A stretch of 64,000 nucleotides of DNA, from assembly GCF_002162135.1 (NCBI RefSeq), contig NZ_CP021382.1:3160001-3224000 (forward strand). The letters run 5' to 3'. Each line of letters opens with the position of its first letter. Within the stretch, counting starts at the first letter, position 1. The position numbers were made by a program, and so were the translations under genes. Of the stretch, positions 8,948 through 19,000 are shown one piece after another. The notes under the pieces are model-generated. The model was not told the origin of the DNA. It made no database searches and was given only the letters and a program-made list of their open reading frames with translations. Source of the DNA: Cellvibrio sp. PSBB006 (GTDB lineage Bacteria > Pseudomonadota > Gammaproteobacteria > Pseudomonadales > Cellvibrionaceae).

Positions 8948-9565
8948 TCAGAATGCGCGCTCCGGCACGGTTACAATATCCGACGGCTGCAATGGATAAT
9001 TCGTACTGACATCGCCTTTATTCACCAGATCGTTCAACCGTATCGAATACACTTTTACTGTGCCGTTAATTTTACGATAGAGTTTTGCACCGTTGCCGGA
9101 AGCAAATTCATTGGTGCCACCGGCGAGCAATACCAGATCCAGCACCGTCATGCCTTCGCGATAGGGAATGGATTGCGGGTTGTTAACCGCACCGGTGATA
9201 CGCACGCGACGCTGGAAATCGGAACTGCTGGGATTGGTCACAATCACCGTTACCTGCGGGCTACGCACATAGTTGGTGAGACCTTTTACGATGTTGTCCG
9301 ACAACTCGCGCGTGGTCAGATTGGCTGCATCAATATCGCCGATCAATGGCATGGAGATTTTTCCGTCCGGCCGCACTGGCACCGATACGGATAATTCAGG
9401 GTTGCGCCATACGTTGATATCCAAGGCGTCGCCCACGCCAATGCGATATTCTTCAAGTACACCGGCATTTTCGCTCACCGGTGGAGCAATGTTCTTAGTG
9501 CCGGAGCAGGCACCGATCAATAAGCTGACCAACAACACTCCGCTGAACCAAATAAATTTTTTCAC
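8948..9565 (-). CDS. Polysaccharide export lipoprotein (Wza/EpsE-like)
   Basis: The 205-residue protein starts with a lipoprotein signal (LLIGACSG, lipid-attached Cys about residue 20). It then has a Poly_export domain (YRIGVGDALDINVWRNPELS...) followed by SLBB-type sequence with ITGAVNNPQSIPYREGMTVLDLVLLAGG. It should form the outer-membrane/periplasmic conduit for the exopolysaccharide. It is shorter than E. coli Wza (about 380 residues) and matches the short export proteins of exosortase loci (TIGR03027-like). Its neighbours are the Wzz-like gene downstream and the priming transferase upstream, both on the same strand. Confidence 0.87.
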   Translation of the reverse strand: MKKFIWFSGVLLVSLLIGACSGTKNIAPPVSENAGVLEEYRIGVGDALDINVWRNPELSVSVPVRPDGKISMPLIGDIDAANLTTRELSDNIVKGLTNYVRSPQVTVIVTNPSSSDFQRRVRITGAVNNPQSIPYREGMTVLDLVLLAGGTNEFASGNGAKLYRKINGTVKVYSIRLNDLVNKGDVSTNYPLQPSDIVTVPERAF

Positions 9566-9602
9566 GCCCTCACTCCTTCATCGAGTCTGTGGCTGGAGGA
9601 AA

Positions 9603-11021
9603 TTAATGCACACCCTTGCCTAACAAAATAATCTCCACAGTTTGAATCATGATTAGCATGTCCATGAGAAAGCTGTGGTTCTTGGTGTAGTACAAATCGT
9701 ATTGCAGTTTATTCTTTGCATCTTCAACGGATGCACCGTAGGGGTACTTCAGTTGTGCCCAACCCATAAGGCCGGGCTTTACCTTGTGACGCATATCGTA
9801 AAAAGGAATCTGTTTGCCCAAGTCACTGACGAATTCCGGGCGCTCCGGACGCGGGCCCACAAAACTCATTGAACCGGTAAGAACATTGTAAAGCTGAGGA
9901 AGTTCATCAAGACGGGTATTGCGAATGAAGGCACCGACACGGGTCACACGGGAATCATTTTTTTGTGCCCACATGGCTTTGCCGCCGGCTTCAGCATCCT
10001 GGCGCATGCTGCGAAATTTATAAATACGAAATGTTTTTCCGTTCAGCCCCACCCGCAATTGGTGATACAAAATCGGCCCTGGACTGTCGAGCCTTACAGC
10101 TAAGGCCGTCAGCACCATAAATGGCCAGAGCACCAGAAAAAACACGGAAGCCAATGCCAGATCAAACAAGCGCTTGGCGACCGAGCGCCGCTTGGAATAT
10201 TTGAAGCCGTCAGAAAATAACATCCAGCTGGGTTTGAGCAAGGTGATATCAATCTTGCCCAACTCACGCTCACAAAAACTTAGTGCATCGCTGGAGGGAA
10301 CGCCGGCCAGTTTGCAATCGATAAATTCATTCAGCGGAAAAGAACCGCCCTCGCCCCGGCGACGTTCGTTGGGCGATACCACGATTTCAGAAATCTGATG
10401 TTGTTTGACAAAACTCAGCCAGTCCTGTGGTTCATCAATCAACAAAGCCGGATCAACTTCTACCGGCTCCCGCGCATTGGCAACACACCCGGCAATTTGT
10501 ACACCCAGCACATCGACCTCTGGTGCCAGATCCTGCAACAAGGTTTTGGCACGCTCGCCGGCACCATAGAGTATGACGCGACGTTTCAGATTTGCCGTAT
10601 CAACCACCGCCAGAAATAACCAGCGCGCAATAAACACCAGCACCGTTGCAATGATCACGCCCCAGAAGATAAAACTCTGATTAATTAAATCGCCGGGAAT
10701 AATCAGGTTTAATAAAAACAGAGCCACACTGCCGAGCAAAAAGAAACTGACCAGGGTGCGCAGCATCATGCTCGCATTCCCTTCGCGCACCATGGCTGTG
10801 TAAACACCCATCGACAGGGTGCAGCAGCTCATCACAATGGAAAAGACCAGCACGGGAAACCAATAAAACGTGATCGTCTCCGCGTCTACCGCGTCGCGCG
10901 TGATGTATGCATCCACGCGTTGCGCCAGCCATGCGGCGAGCATCAATAACAATGCCTCGGTGATCCCGAGATAGAGATACGGCAAATGAACGTAATGTTT
11001 GCTGAGACGGATATACGACAA
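9603..11021 (-). CDS. Polyprenyl-phosphate sugar-1-phosphate transferase (EPS priming)
   Basis: The 472-residue protein has four or five membrane helices in the first 130 residues, a CoA-binding-like Rossmann region (about 140-240), another membrane helix at 285-310 and a C-terminal bacterial sugar transferase domain. Visible signatures are SPGPILYHQLRVGLNGK, KFRSMRQDAE, TRVGAFIRNTRLDELPQL and FVGPRPERPEF. It transfers a sugar-1-phosphate from a UDP-sugar to undecaprenyl phosphate, the first step of repeat-unit assembly. It matches the exosortase-locus EpsB subfamily (TIGR03013-like). It diverges from the UDP-sugar dehydrogenase gene, so both likely share the 11022-11263 promoter region. Confidence 0.88.
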   Translation of the reverse strand: MSYIRLSKHYVHLPYLYLGITEALLLMLAAWLAQRVDAYITRDAVDAETITFYWFPVLVFSIVMSCCTLSMGVYTAMVREGNASMMLRTLVSFFLLGSVALFLLNLIIPGDLINQSFIFWGVIIATVLVFIARWLFLAVVDTANLKRRVILYGAGERAKTLLQDLAPEVDVLGVQIAGCVANAREPVEVDPALLIDEPQDWLSFVKQHQISEIVVSPNERRRGEGGSFPLNEFIDCKLAGVPSSDALSFCERELGKIDITLLKPSWMLFSDGFKYSKRRSVAKRLFDLALASVFFLVLWPFMVLTALAVRLDSPGPILYHQLRVGLNGKTFRIYKFRSMRQDAEAGGKAMWAQKNDSRVTRVGAFIRNTRLDELPQLYNVLTGSMSFVGPRPERPEFVSDLGKQIPFYDMRHKVKPGLMGWAQLKYPYGASVEDAKNKLQYDLYYTKNHSFLMDMLIMIQTVEIILLGKGVH

Positions 11022-11263
11022 AGCTTAATCCTTTTAAGCGGCTGTTATAGAACGCAAATGAGCCGGCATTATAGCGGGTTTTGTGACAAATACTCGACTA
11101 CCCGAAGCGCGTTTGGAGCGCTTATTTACAGAGTGTCGGAATTCATTACAGGTCGGCCAGCGGCTTTACATTTTCACGCTCAGCGCGATACAAAAAATGC
11201 CGTTAAATGTGGTAACTTAGCCGCCCATTGGATCAACTGAACAGCCAAGGAAATTCATCCATC

Positions 11264-12538
11264 ATGTTTGCCAGCAACCCCACCCTTTGCATCATCGGTC
11301 TCGGTTATGTCGGCCTGCCACTGGCGGTCGAATTCGGAAAAAAAATTACCACCATCGGGTTTGATATCAATCAGCGCCGGATCGATGAATTGCGCCGTGG
11401 CATCGACCATACATTAGAGCTGGATACTGCCGAACTCAACGAAGCGAAATCGCTGCGTTACACAACGCACGAAGATGACATCAAAGGTTGTGATGTCTAC
11501 ATCGTCACCGTGCCCACCCCGATCAACGAAAGCAAACAACCTGACCTGACCCCACTGGAAAAAGCATCTCAGCTACTTGGCCGGGTGATCGGTAAAAACA
11601 GCATCGTGGTGTTTGAATCCACGGTATACCCCGGTTGCACCGAAGAAGTGTGTGTCCCGCTTATCGAGCGGGGTTCGGGTTTGGTATTTAACCGGGATTT
11701 TTTTGCCGGCTATAGCCCCGAGCGGATTAACCCGGGCGACAAGCAGCACCGGGTCCACAACATCACCAAGATCACCTCCGGTTCTACGCCGGACGTCGCT
11801 GAATATGTCGACCAGCTTTATCGCAAAATTGTGGTGGTCGGCACACACAAGGCCAGCAGCATCAAGGTGGCGGAAGCGGCCAAGGTGATCGAAAATACCC
11901 AGCGCGATATCAACATTGCGCTGATCAATGAGCTGGCACTGATCTTCAAGCGCCTGAATATCGACACCCTGGAAGTACTCGAAGCCGCCGGCACCAAGTG
12001 GAATTTCCTGCCCTTCCGCCCCGGCCTGGTAGGCGGTCACTGCATCAGCGTGGACCCTTATTACCTTACCCATAAAGCACAGCAGGTCGGTTATAACCCT
12101 GAAGTCATTCTGGCCGGCCGCCGCATCAACGACGGCATGGGCAATTTCATCGCGGATTCGGTGGTGAAATTGATGACCCAGCGCAAGACCCACGTGGTGG
12201 ATTCCAACATCCTGATCATGGGCCTGACCTTCAAGGAAAACTGCCCGGATTTGCGCAACACCCGCGTCATCGACATCATTCACGAACTGCAAAAATATAA
12301 TGCTAATGTGCATGTGTACGACCCCTGGGCCGACAAAGCCGAGGCCCAACACGAGTACGCGCTTGATCTGATTGATAACCCCCAGGCAGGGGGGTACGAT
12401 GCGGTCATTCTGTGCGTCGGCCATCAGAAATTCCGCGAATTGGGTGCCGACGCGATTCGCGCCTTCGGCAAACCCAACCACGTGCTCTTTGATGTCAAAC
12501 ACATCCTGCCCAAAGAAGCCGTGGATGCACGTCTGTAA
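11264..12538 (+). CDS. UDP-N-acetyl-hexosamine/UDP-sugar 6-dehydrogenase (TviB/WbpA-like)
   Basis: The 424-residue product has an N-terminal NAD-binding motif [11 protein letters not shown], the [10 protein letters not shown] segment, the central [20 protein letters not shown] helix and the catalytic Cys260 in [12 protein letters not shown]. This four-electron oxidation makes a UDP-uronic acid. [19 protein letters not shown] and [17 protein letters not shown] match the UDP-N-acetylglucosamine branch (TviB/WbpA) better than UDP-glucose dehydrogenase. The ATG at 11264 has AAGGA upstream; an in-frame TTG at 11228 is less likely. The epimerase gene follows after 17 bp, so the pair likely makes a UDP-N-acetylgalactosaminuronate-type precursor. 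The exact substrate is inferred. Confidence 0.85.
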   Translation: MFASNPTLCIIGLGYVGLPLAVEFGKKITTIGFDINQRRIDELRRGIDHTLELDTAELNEAKSLRYTTHEDDIKGCDVYIVTVPTPINESKQPDLTPLEKASQLLGRVIGKNSIVVFESTVYPGCTEEVCVPLIERGSGLVFNRDFFAGYSPERINPGDKQHRVHNITKITSGSTPDVAEYVDQLYRKIVVVGTHKASSIKVAEAAKVIENTQRDINIALINELALIFKRLNIDTLEVLEAAGTKWNFLPFRPGLVGGHCISVDPYYLTHKAQQVGYNPEVILAGRRINDGMGNFIADSVVKLMTQRKTHVVDSNILIMGLTFKENCPDLRNTRVIDIIHELQKYNANVHVYDPWADKAEAQHEYALDLIDNPQAGGYDAVILCVGHQKFRELGADAIRAFGKPNHVLFDVKHILPKEAVDARL

Positions 12539-12555
12539 TTAATTAAGGATTTCCC

Positions 12556-13563
12556 ATGAAAGTGTTAGTGACCGGCACCGCCGGATTTATCGGTTCCAGC
12601 CTGGCAAAACGTTTGTTAGCACGCGGTGATGAAGTCATCGGCGTCGATAATCTTAACGATTATTACGATGTGCAAATTAAAAAAGACCGCCTCGCACAAT
12701 TGCTGCCACAAACCGGCTTTACCGATGTGCGCGCCAACATTGAAGACAAAGCGGCCATCGACAAGATCTTCAAGGAACACAAACCGGACCGCGTAGTGAA
12801 TCTCGCCGCCCAGGCCGGTGTGCGCTACTCGCTGATCAACCCGCAGGCTTACATTGATTCCAACATCACCGGTTTTTTAAATATTCTGGAAGCCTGTCGC
12901 CACATCGGCACCGAACACCTGGTGTATGCCTCCAGCAGCTCCGTGTACGGCGCCAACACGGCCATGCCGTTTTCCGTGCACAACAACGTGGATCACCCGG
13001 TCAGCCTTTACGCCACCAGTAAAAAAGCCAACGAATTAATGGCGCATACCTACAGCCATTTATTCAACATTCCCACCACCGGGTTGCGCTTCTTTACCGT
13101 ATACGGCCCCTGGGGTCGCCCGGACATGGCGTTGTTTATCTTCACCAAAAAGATTCTCGCGGGCGAGCCGATCGATGTATTTAATTTCGGCCATCACCGC
13201 CGTGACTTCACCTACATCGACGATATCGTCGAAGGCGTGATTCGCACGCTGGACCATGTTGCGCCGACCAATCCGCAATGGAACGGCGACAAACCGGACC
13301 CCGCCACCTCCAAAGCGCCGTATCGCATCTACAACATCGGCAGTAATAATCCGGTGGAATTGTTGCGCTACATTGAAGTGCTGGAAGATTGCCTCGGCAA
13401 AAAAGCGATCAAGAATTTATTACCCTTGCAACCCGGCGATGTGCCGGATACCTACGCCGATGTGGACGCACTGATTGAAGACGTGGACTACAAACCCACC
13501 ACGCCGGTGGAAACGGGGATTGATAATTTCGTGAAATGGTATCGGGACTATTACAAAGTCTAG
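12556..13563 (+). CDS. NAD-dependent UDP-uronate 4-epimerase
   Basis: The 335-residue short-chain dehydrogenase/epimerase begins [20 protein letters not shown] (GxxGxxG). It has Ser127-129 and the catalytic Tyr152/Lys156 (LYATSKK), and the uronate-epimerase signature [16 protein letters not shown]. Members such as UDP-glucuronate 4-epimerase invert C4 of a UDP-uronic acid. The preceding dehydrogenase supplies that substrate, as in the tviB-tviC pair. A ribosome site AAGGA lies 8 bases before the ATG. The exact sugar (GlcA or GlcNAcA) cannot be read from sequence. Confidence 0.87.
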   Translation: MKVLVTGTAGFIGSSLAKRLLARGDEVIGVDNLNDYYDVQIKKDRLAQLLPQTGFTDVRANIEDKAAIDKIFKEHKPDRVVNLAAQAGVRYSLINPQAYIDSNITGFLNILEACRHIGTEHLVYASSSSVYGANTAMPFSVHNNVDHPVSLYATSKKANELMAHTYSHLFNIPTTGLRFFTVYGPWGRPDMALFIFTKKILAGEPIDVFNFGHHRRDFTYIDDIVEGVIRTLDHVAPTNPQWNGDKPDPATSKAPYRIYNIGSNNPVELLRYIEVLEDCLGKKAIKNLLPLQPGDVPDTYADVDALIEDVDYKPTTPVETGIDNFVKWYRDYYKV

Positions 13564-13626
13564 GCTGCGAGGCTAAACGACTTAACAGGCAGCAACCGGC
13601 AAGGATTTTCTTCAAAGGCATTCATT

Positions 13627-14574
13627 ATGAAAGCAAACACTGTGACCCACGCGATGACCGTCGATGTGGAGGACTACTACCAGGTCGCCGCCTTCGCCAA
13701 TGTCATCAAGCCCGCCGAATGGACGCAATGGCCGTCGCGCGTGGAAGAAAACACGGACAAGTTGCTGCAACTGTTCGACGATGCCGGTATCAAGATCACC
13801 TTCTTTATCCTCGGCTGGGTGGCGGAACGCCACCCTGAACTGGTCAAACGCATCCACGCCCAAGGCCATGAAATCGCGTCCCACGGTTACAGCCATCAAT
13901 TGATTTACAAACAAACGCCCGACGTATTTCGCGATGAAACCGCGCGCTCGAAGCAGATATTGGAAGGCATTATCAACACGCCGGTGACCGGCTACCGCGC
14001 CGCCAGCTACTCAATTACCCGCAAATCGCTGTGGGCGCTGGATATTCTCGCGGAGCTGGGTTTCACTTGGGACTCCAGTATCTTCCCGACCCGCCATGAT
14101 AACTACGGCATCCCCGGCAGCCCCGAAACGCCCTACACCATTATTACCAGCAAAGGCGTGCGACTGACGGAATTCCCGCTCACCACCGCCAAGGTACTCG
14201 GGCAAGCCATACCGGCCGCCGGCGGCGGCTACTTTCGCCAATACCCCTACGCCCTGTCGCGCTGGCTGTTCGAACGCGCCAGTCTCAACCAGACCAAACC
14301 GCAAATTTTCTACCTCCACCCCTGGGAGATAGACCCGGACCAACCGCGCATCCCCAACGCCAGCTGGTTCTCCCGCTTCCGCCACTACACCAACCTCAAA
14401 CGCTGCCTGCCGCGCCTGGAACGCATGATCGACGACTTCCAGTTCGGCACCATCAGCCAAAGCCTGGGCTCCGTCGCCATCAGCCAGACCCTGACGCTAC
14501 AAGACCTGGCGGGATCACCGGAAAATATCGAATCAACCAAATTGGCCATGGACTCAGGCCGCCGAGACAAGTAA
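13627..14574 (+). CDS. Polysaccharide deacetylase of an exosortase EPS locus (DUF3473)
   Basis: The 315-residue protein has a NodB-type core: MTVDVEDYYQV with the Asp pair near residues 13-16, and HEIASHGYSH with metal ligands His86 and His90. RAASYSITRKSLWALDIL and the C-terminal FYLHPWEIDPDQPR (DUF3473 region) mark the subfamily (TIGR03006-like) that accompanies exosortase EPS loci. It should remove N-acetyl groups from the polymer or its precursor; the lack of a signal peptide suggests the cytoplasmic side. It follows the epimerase by 63 bp on the same strand and ends this operon just before the tRNA. Confidence 0.87.
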   Translation: MKANTVTHAMTVDVEDYYQVAAFANVIKPAEWTQWPSRVEENTDKLLQLFDDAGIKITFFILGWVAERHPELVKRIHAQGHEIASHGYSHQLIYKQTPDVFRDETARSKQILEGIINTPVTGYRAASYSITRKSLWALDILAELGFTWDSSIFPTRHDNYGIPGSPETPYTIITSKGVRLTEFPLTTAKVLGQAIPAAGGGYFRQYPYALSRWLFERASLNQTKPQIFYLHPWEIDPDQPRIPNASWFSRFRHYTNLKRCLPRLERMIDDFQFGTISQSLGSVAISQTLTLQDLAGSPENIESTKLAMDSGRRDK

Positions 14575-14656
14575 AATCGCCGACCTTCTGATAGCTATCT
14601 GCTTTCAGAGCCCGAGGCTTAGCCGGGTGAAGCAAGCATTTTAGAAATCATCTCCA

Positions 14657-14733
14657 GCACCCGTAGCTCAGCTGGATAGAGTAGCGGCTTCCGAAGCCGT
14701 TGGTCACAGGTTCGAATCCTGTCGGGTGCGCCA
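14657..14733 (+). tRNA. tRNA-Arg (anticodon CCG)
   Basis: The 77-nt gene, with CCA encoded, folds as a normal cloverleaf: acceptor GCACCCG/CGGGTGC, D arm GCTC/GAGT, anticodon stem GCGGC/GCCGT around loop TTCCGAA (anticodon CCG), and T arm ACAGG-TTCGAAT-CCTGT, followed by G and CCA. It closely resembles the E. coli argX-type tRNA-Arg(CCG). tRNA genes of this kind are common integration sites, and an AT-rich accessory block starts immediately downstream. I did not find a repeat of its 3' end further along. Confidence 0.97.
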
Positions 14734-14939
14734 TTTTCCTTTCCCCGAAATAATCCCATACGCACTTCTCGTGCAAGCTCAATTCATCTGAAATCTTCAG
14801 TGATATTTTTGTGATGCAAGTGCGCCGGCTGCCCAAGGCATTTATGTATTATTAGTTTTGTTTGAAGAACACCCACCACCCAGTGTCTGCTTAAAATCCG
14901 GAGAATATCGCCAGATTACTAACAGGAGTTAGCTATAAA

Positions 14940-15404
14940 ATGCCCACTAAAGAAAAGGAAAATGACTATCTTATTCACAAACGCGAATTGGGGGAGTTAT
15001 TTGATTCAAAGTACGCACTCAATATAAATTTATGGCGTGGTCAGAAAGCCGAAGACAAGAGCAATCCACCACTTTATCCCATACTTAAGTCTTTTAAGCT
15101 TTCAAACGGCAGAGTTCGCAAAAAGGACATCAGAACGTACACCAAAAACGGAGAATTATGGATAGACTGCAAGAGTGGTGGAGTTTCACTTTTCGATGTA
15201 CTTGGTGTGCCTAACAAAAAATGGGAATATTATAAGCTGCCAGCTGGAGTAAGAATTCCATTTGGTTTAGTAATAACTAAAGATGAATTCAACGATCTTC
15301 ACAGAGCCACGCATTATTCTATTAGAGCTAATTGGGACATGCCCCTGACCAAATTCCTTATGCTGCTTGACGAATTAGCGGCTCAATTAATCTTTGAGAA
15401 ATAA
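14940..15404 (+). CDS. Tse2-like ADP-ribosyltransferase-fold toxin
   Basis: The 154-residue protein matches the recalled layout of Pseudomonas aeruginosa Tse2 (158 residues) over most of its length: LWRG near residue 31 (LYRA in Tse2), a PxLxP segment, GELWIDCKSGGVSLFDVLGV (GLYAPDTGGTSVFDRAGVL), LPAGVRIPFGLVITKDEFN, then RATHYSI (QATHYTI) and a closing helix. Tse2 is a cytoplasm-acting toxin of the type VI secretion system with an ADP-ribosyltransferase-like fold. No T6SS gene is present here, so a chromosomal toxin-antitoxin or orphan effector role is possible. AGGAG stands 11 bases before the ATG. The next gene, 2 bp downstream, looks like its Tsi2-type partner. Base composition is much more AT-rich than the EPS locus. 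Confidence 0.78.
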   Translation: MPTKEKENDYLIHKRELGELFDSKYALNINLWRGQKAEDKSNPPLYPILKSFKLSNGRVRKKDIRTYTKNGELWIDCKSGGVSLFDVLGVPNKKWEYYKLPAGVRIPFGLVITKDEFNDLHRATHYSIRANWDMPLTKFLMLLDELAAQLIFEK

Positions 15405-15406
15405 TC

Positions 15407-15655
15407 ATGGAACTTTCTTTATCACAACTCGCACTTCTTATAGAGCTTACAGAAGTAGAATTAGCCGAGATGAAAAAAATTATTGAAGACAAAAATGCCG
15501 ATGACGATTTAATTAATGATAGCAGTGAACACAGCTTGCAGTTATTGGCCCTGTCTTCCACATTGAAAACTATGTACAAAATAAAATGGGCCGATTCAGA
15601 AGATGAAATTAGTTATGAACTTCTTATAGATGACATTCATGAAAGAAGGCTATGA
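15407..15655 (+). CDS. Tsi2-like immunity/antitoxin protein
   Basis: The 82-residue acidic, all-helical protein has the size and pattern of Tsi2 (77 residues): an opening LxxxL helix (LSLSQLALLIELTEVELAEM), a middle helix (EHSLQLLALSSTLKTMYKIKW) and a C-terminal YELLIDD that lines up with YDRLIEE of Tsi2. Tsi2 neutralises Tse2 by direct binding. The start lies 2 bp after the toxin stop, so the two are translationally coupled. Similarity is weak residue by residue, so much of the confidence comes from pairing with the toxin. It could also act as a conventional antitoxin. Confidence 0.7.
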   Translation: MELSLSQLALLIELTEVELAEMKKIIEDKNADDDLINDSSEHSLQLLALSSTLKTMYKIKWADSEDEISYELLIDDIHERRL

Positions 15656-15680
15656 AGATCCGGTATGTCTAATAACATAA

Positions 15681-15844
15681 GAAGAAGCCATCATATCGCT
15701 CTATTCAAGCTCAATTTCTGTCAAAGATAAAGCTTATCTTTTTACAATTGAGTGTCCTGCGCCCCCAAAAGCAACCAAACTATCCAACGAACTGTGACTG
15801 AAAAAGATCGCTTAGAAAAGGTAAAAGAAATAGCCAAGAAATGA
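15681..15844 (+). pseudogene. Possible remnant of a small gene
   Basis: Two overlapping frames read like protein: 15681-15797 gives 38 codons (EEAIISLYSSSISVKDKAYL and on), ending at a TGA that overlaps a GTG from which VTEKDRLEKVKEIAKK continues one frame back to 15844. Together they suggest a short gene broken by a frameshift and lacking its 5' end, since a stop lies directly before it. No family is recognised. The rest of 15656-16048 shows no other feature. Confidence 0.3.
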
Positions 15845-16048
15845 GAAAAGGAGATTTTTTTGCTCCGCTCCTCCAGAAATTGAAAAGAGCTAAAAGAGGG
15901 GTAATGTTAAAAATCTGTTTCATCCGTAAGATCAGGATGAATAGTTGATCTTTTGGTTGCCACGCCCCCTACTGAAGAACTTGTATACGTTTTAACATGA
16001 ACAGAAATAAAGGCCGTGTCTACTAAGAACAGCAAACCTCATTACTCG

Positions 16049-19000
16049 CTAGAATTCATAACGCCGACCATGACGAGAACCTGCTTGCCGAATTACATTC
16101 TTGAGATTGGTTAACAATGGTGCTTTTGCTTCTGGGAGCAGGGGGAAAAGCCTTTCATATACAAATTGTTCTGTTGCTGTTTGACCGAGAAGATGTCCTC
16201 GCCATGAATCACTAATCTCCATACGACCAAGATCTGTAAGCAAAAATGAAATCGCATCCATACTGAAGTCATCCGTTGTAATTTCATTGTTTCGATAAAG
16301 TATTATATTGGTGATGACAGCTCTATATTTCGATTCAGCCTTATTAAACTCCGCTATTAGGGAAATGAACTCCTCTTTGCTTAAACATAGCGCAAGAAGC
16401 CGAGACATAAAATAATTAAACCAGTAGTCGTCCTCATCAATTATCCAGTCCAGCCACCACTCAATTGGGCCAAAATCTAATTGGCCCTGCTGAAAGTCGC
16501 GATCATCACTAGTATTTTTTAGAATAGAAAGAGCTAGTTTCGAATCACGCCCCCTTAATATTTTAATAAAAAGATCTTCACGTCCTACCCATTTAATATC
16601 AATTTGATTGAGTAGATACAATGGCTGCTTGTTTCTTTGGGCATAATCCATAACTGCGATTTTTTCTAGCTCATCTAGAACCAAATTAATTTCTGAGGGT
16701 TCAGCGCAATACCGCAAAAGCACATTAGCCAAGCCAGACAGCTTAGACGCCAACGAATTTGTGGTTTTCGCTAAATCAGGCCGATTTTTACAAATGCATT
16801 GGAGCGCCCTGAACCACCAAGAGTCCTCTTCTTTATGATCGAGCATCGATATAAGGCGATGTATGTGAGCGTCGCTGAATGACTCCCAAGACAGACTCTC
16901 ATCTGGTTTTGATAGCCCACCTATAAAGTGGATTGATGTCGCTGCTTCGTTGACACCCCGTAATAGTAGATCTCCCGCCAACTCTAAAGCTGCGGTAGAA
17001 CGATTATCCCAAAGAATATTGCATAAAATTCGTGCACGAATCTCAGTCAGAGGATCTGAATCATTGCTAGGAAGTAAGCCAAGCTTAATATCAGATATTT
17101 CCAGATCTCCGAGAAAAATTGCGGCACCGCTTATAAATCCCTGGGCAGCGCTTTCATCAGAATCAGATGTCACCTCATCGGATATTAAATCTGACAAGTC
17201 GGCCACCTTCTTGATATCTTCCAGCTCGGCAAATGGCTTAATCGCACCTGAAATACCATTGCAACAATAATTGTAATCATCTCTTGCCTCAAGCATAGCT
17301 AACAGTAACTCATCTTTAACTTCCGAACCTTTTATCTCGCTCAGCCTCATAGCTGCAGCGCCTCCAATTGTGTTGCCCAACGCCATCAACTCTCGTAGCT
17401 GCGATTCGTGGGTTTCAGAGAGTGGTAAGCTATAAGATAAAGTCCATTCGACTCTATTTTCAAAGGGATCAAGATCTTTAATGTAATCGGGAATTCTTGC
17501 GAGAAGTTTTGAAACATAATTATCCCGATCAACTTCAATATATTTAACGGCTACCAGAGCCAGGACAATATCTGTCTTTATTACATCTTGAAAAAACGCT
17601 TCCGCATAGCGATCAGGAAGAAGACTAAGAGTGAAAAATAGAGCTTGATCCCATCTAGTTAGTTTAAGTTTTTCCTTTAAAATCTGGGGGGTTTCTTTAT
17701 ATCGACGAGCGAGCTCTTTCGCTGCAAGATATTCAGTGATCGATTGATGAACGAATGCAATGCGACCACCAATATATGGGATCAAGACCGAGCTTGAAAC
17801 AAGCCAATTGGCGATATCTTTGCTCTCAATACCTATAATACCTGCAGCTTCAATCTGTACACGCATAATTCGAAGAAGGTCTGGCAAGGGATAAGCTTCT
17901 TCACCCCTATTAATCGCATCATAAGCCATGATTGATAGAATTTCTTCGAGTTGAATTTCTTTGCCAAAGCGAATAAGAAATGATTTATGAAGATTACTAA
18001 AGAATGATTGATAGAAATCTCGTGGATGAGCTTCTTTAGGCAAGCTTATAGCTCCGCTTGTAATGAACCTAAAATAGAAGGGCCTCTGCAAAATTAACCT
18101 AACCTCATGTTCAAAACGGCCTCCACCGATTTCAATTCCAAGACGCTGCAGCTCATCAGCAACCACATCCTCATCAATCTGGTCGAGACAATAAGAAGGG
18201 AAATCCAACTTACTGAGCCCGTCATCTGTTCGAGAGCCAATGATTATAGATGCTCGTTTAGCCGTCGCCGCGAAGGTAGTAAAATCTGCTTCATAGGCAC
18301 CGCTCTCCCAGTACTCTCTCGGAATCTCATTGAAGGAATCTAAAAAAATCTTTAATTGAAATCGGCGAGTTATTTCCTCCAATGGCAAGCTATTTGGCAA
18401 AGATTGACTTACTAACTCGATTAGGTTTCCTCGATATAATTTTAGATCAATATAAATTGGAACAACGATATCTTTATTTTTGAAAGAATCTGAAAGGCAT
18501 ATTGCACTCAACCTACCCGCAAAACGAGATGCAGCCTGGCGAAGTGAGTATGTTTTCCCAGCGCCAGGAAGTCCAATCAAAAGTGCTTGTGCAGGACCTT
18601 CATCCAAAAATTTTTCAATTGGATAGCTGTCGAATTTGTCTAGCTGAATGTAAGCACCACCAGCCTTATGATTGGTACGCTCTAGACGCACCCGAATAGG
18701 AAACTCAGGATCTGCCTTGGACGTATGTTCTAATCCCGCCGCATATCGAGCTAAAGATAGAATTATGTTAGGTGTACATTCTTGTTCATCGCCAGTTTCC
18801 GCCAGATTTACTGGCCGTACGGCGGGTGTACTATCGAGAAGCGAATTAAGAAAAACAAGAAGTGCGGAGTGATCAATGGTTCCATCGGGTAGTTTTTTTG
18901 TTCGATAGCTATTTAGATGAATGCCATATATTCTTCGCCAGTAGTCACATTCGGAATCTGTAACATCCGCCATGATTGCATAATGGTCTCGAATGCCTCC

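Noticed and set aside
11573..12502. Long 309-codon frame on the minus strand
   Set aside because: It lies fully opposite the UDP-sugar dehydrogenase gene and shows no family features; a shadow of high-GC codon use.
14648..14836. Minus-strand frame containing [19 protein letters not shown]
   Set aside because: It is the reverse complement of the tRNA-Arg gene, a well-known spurious translation.
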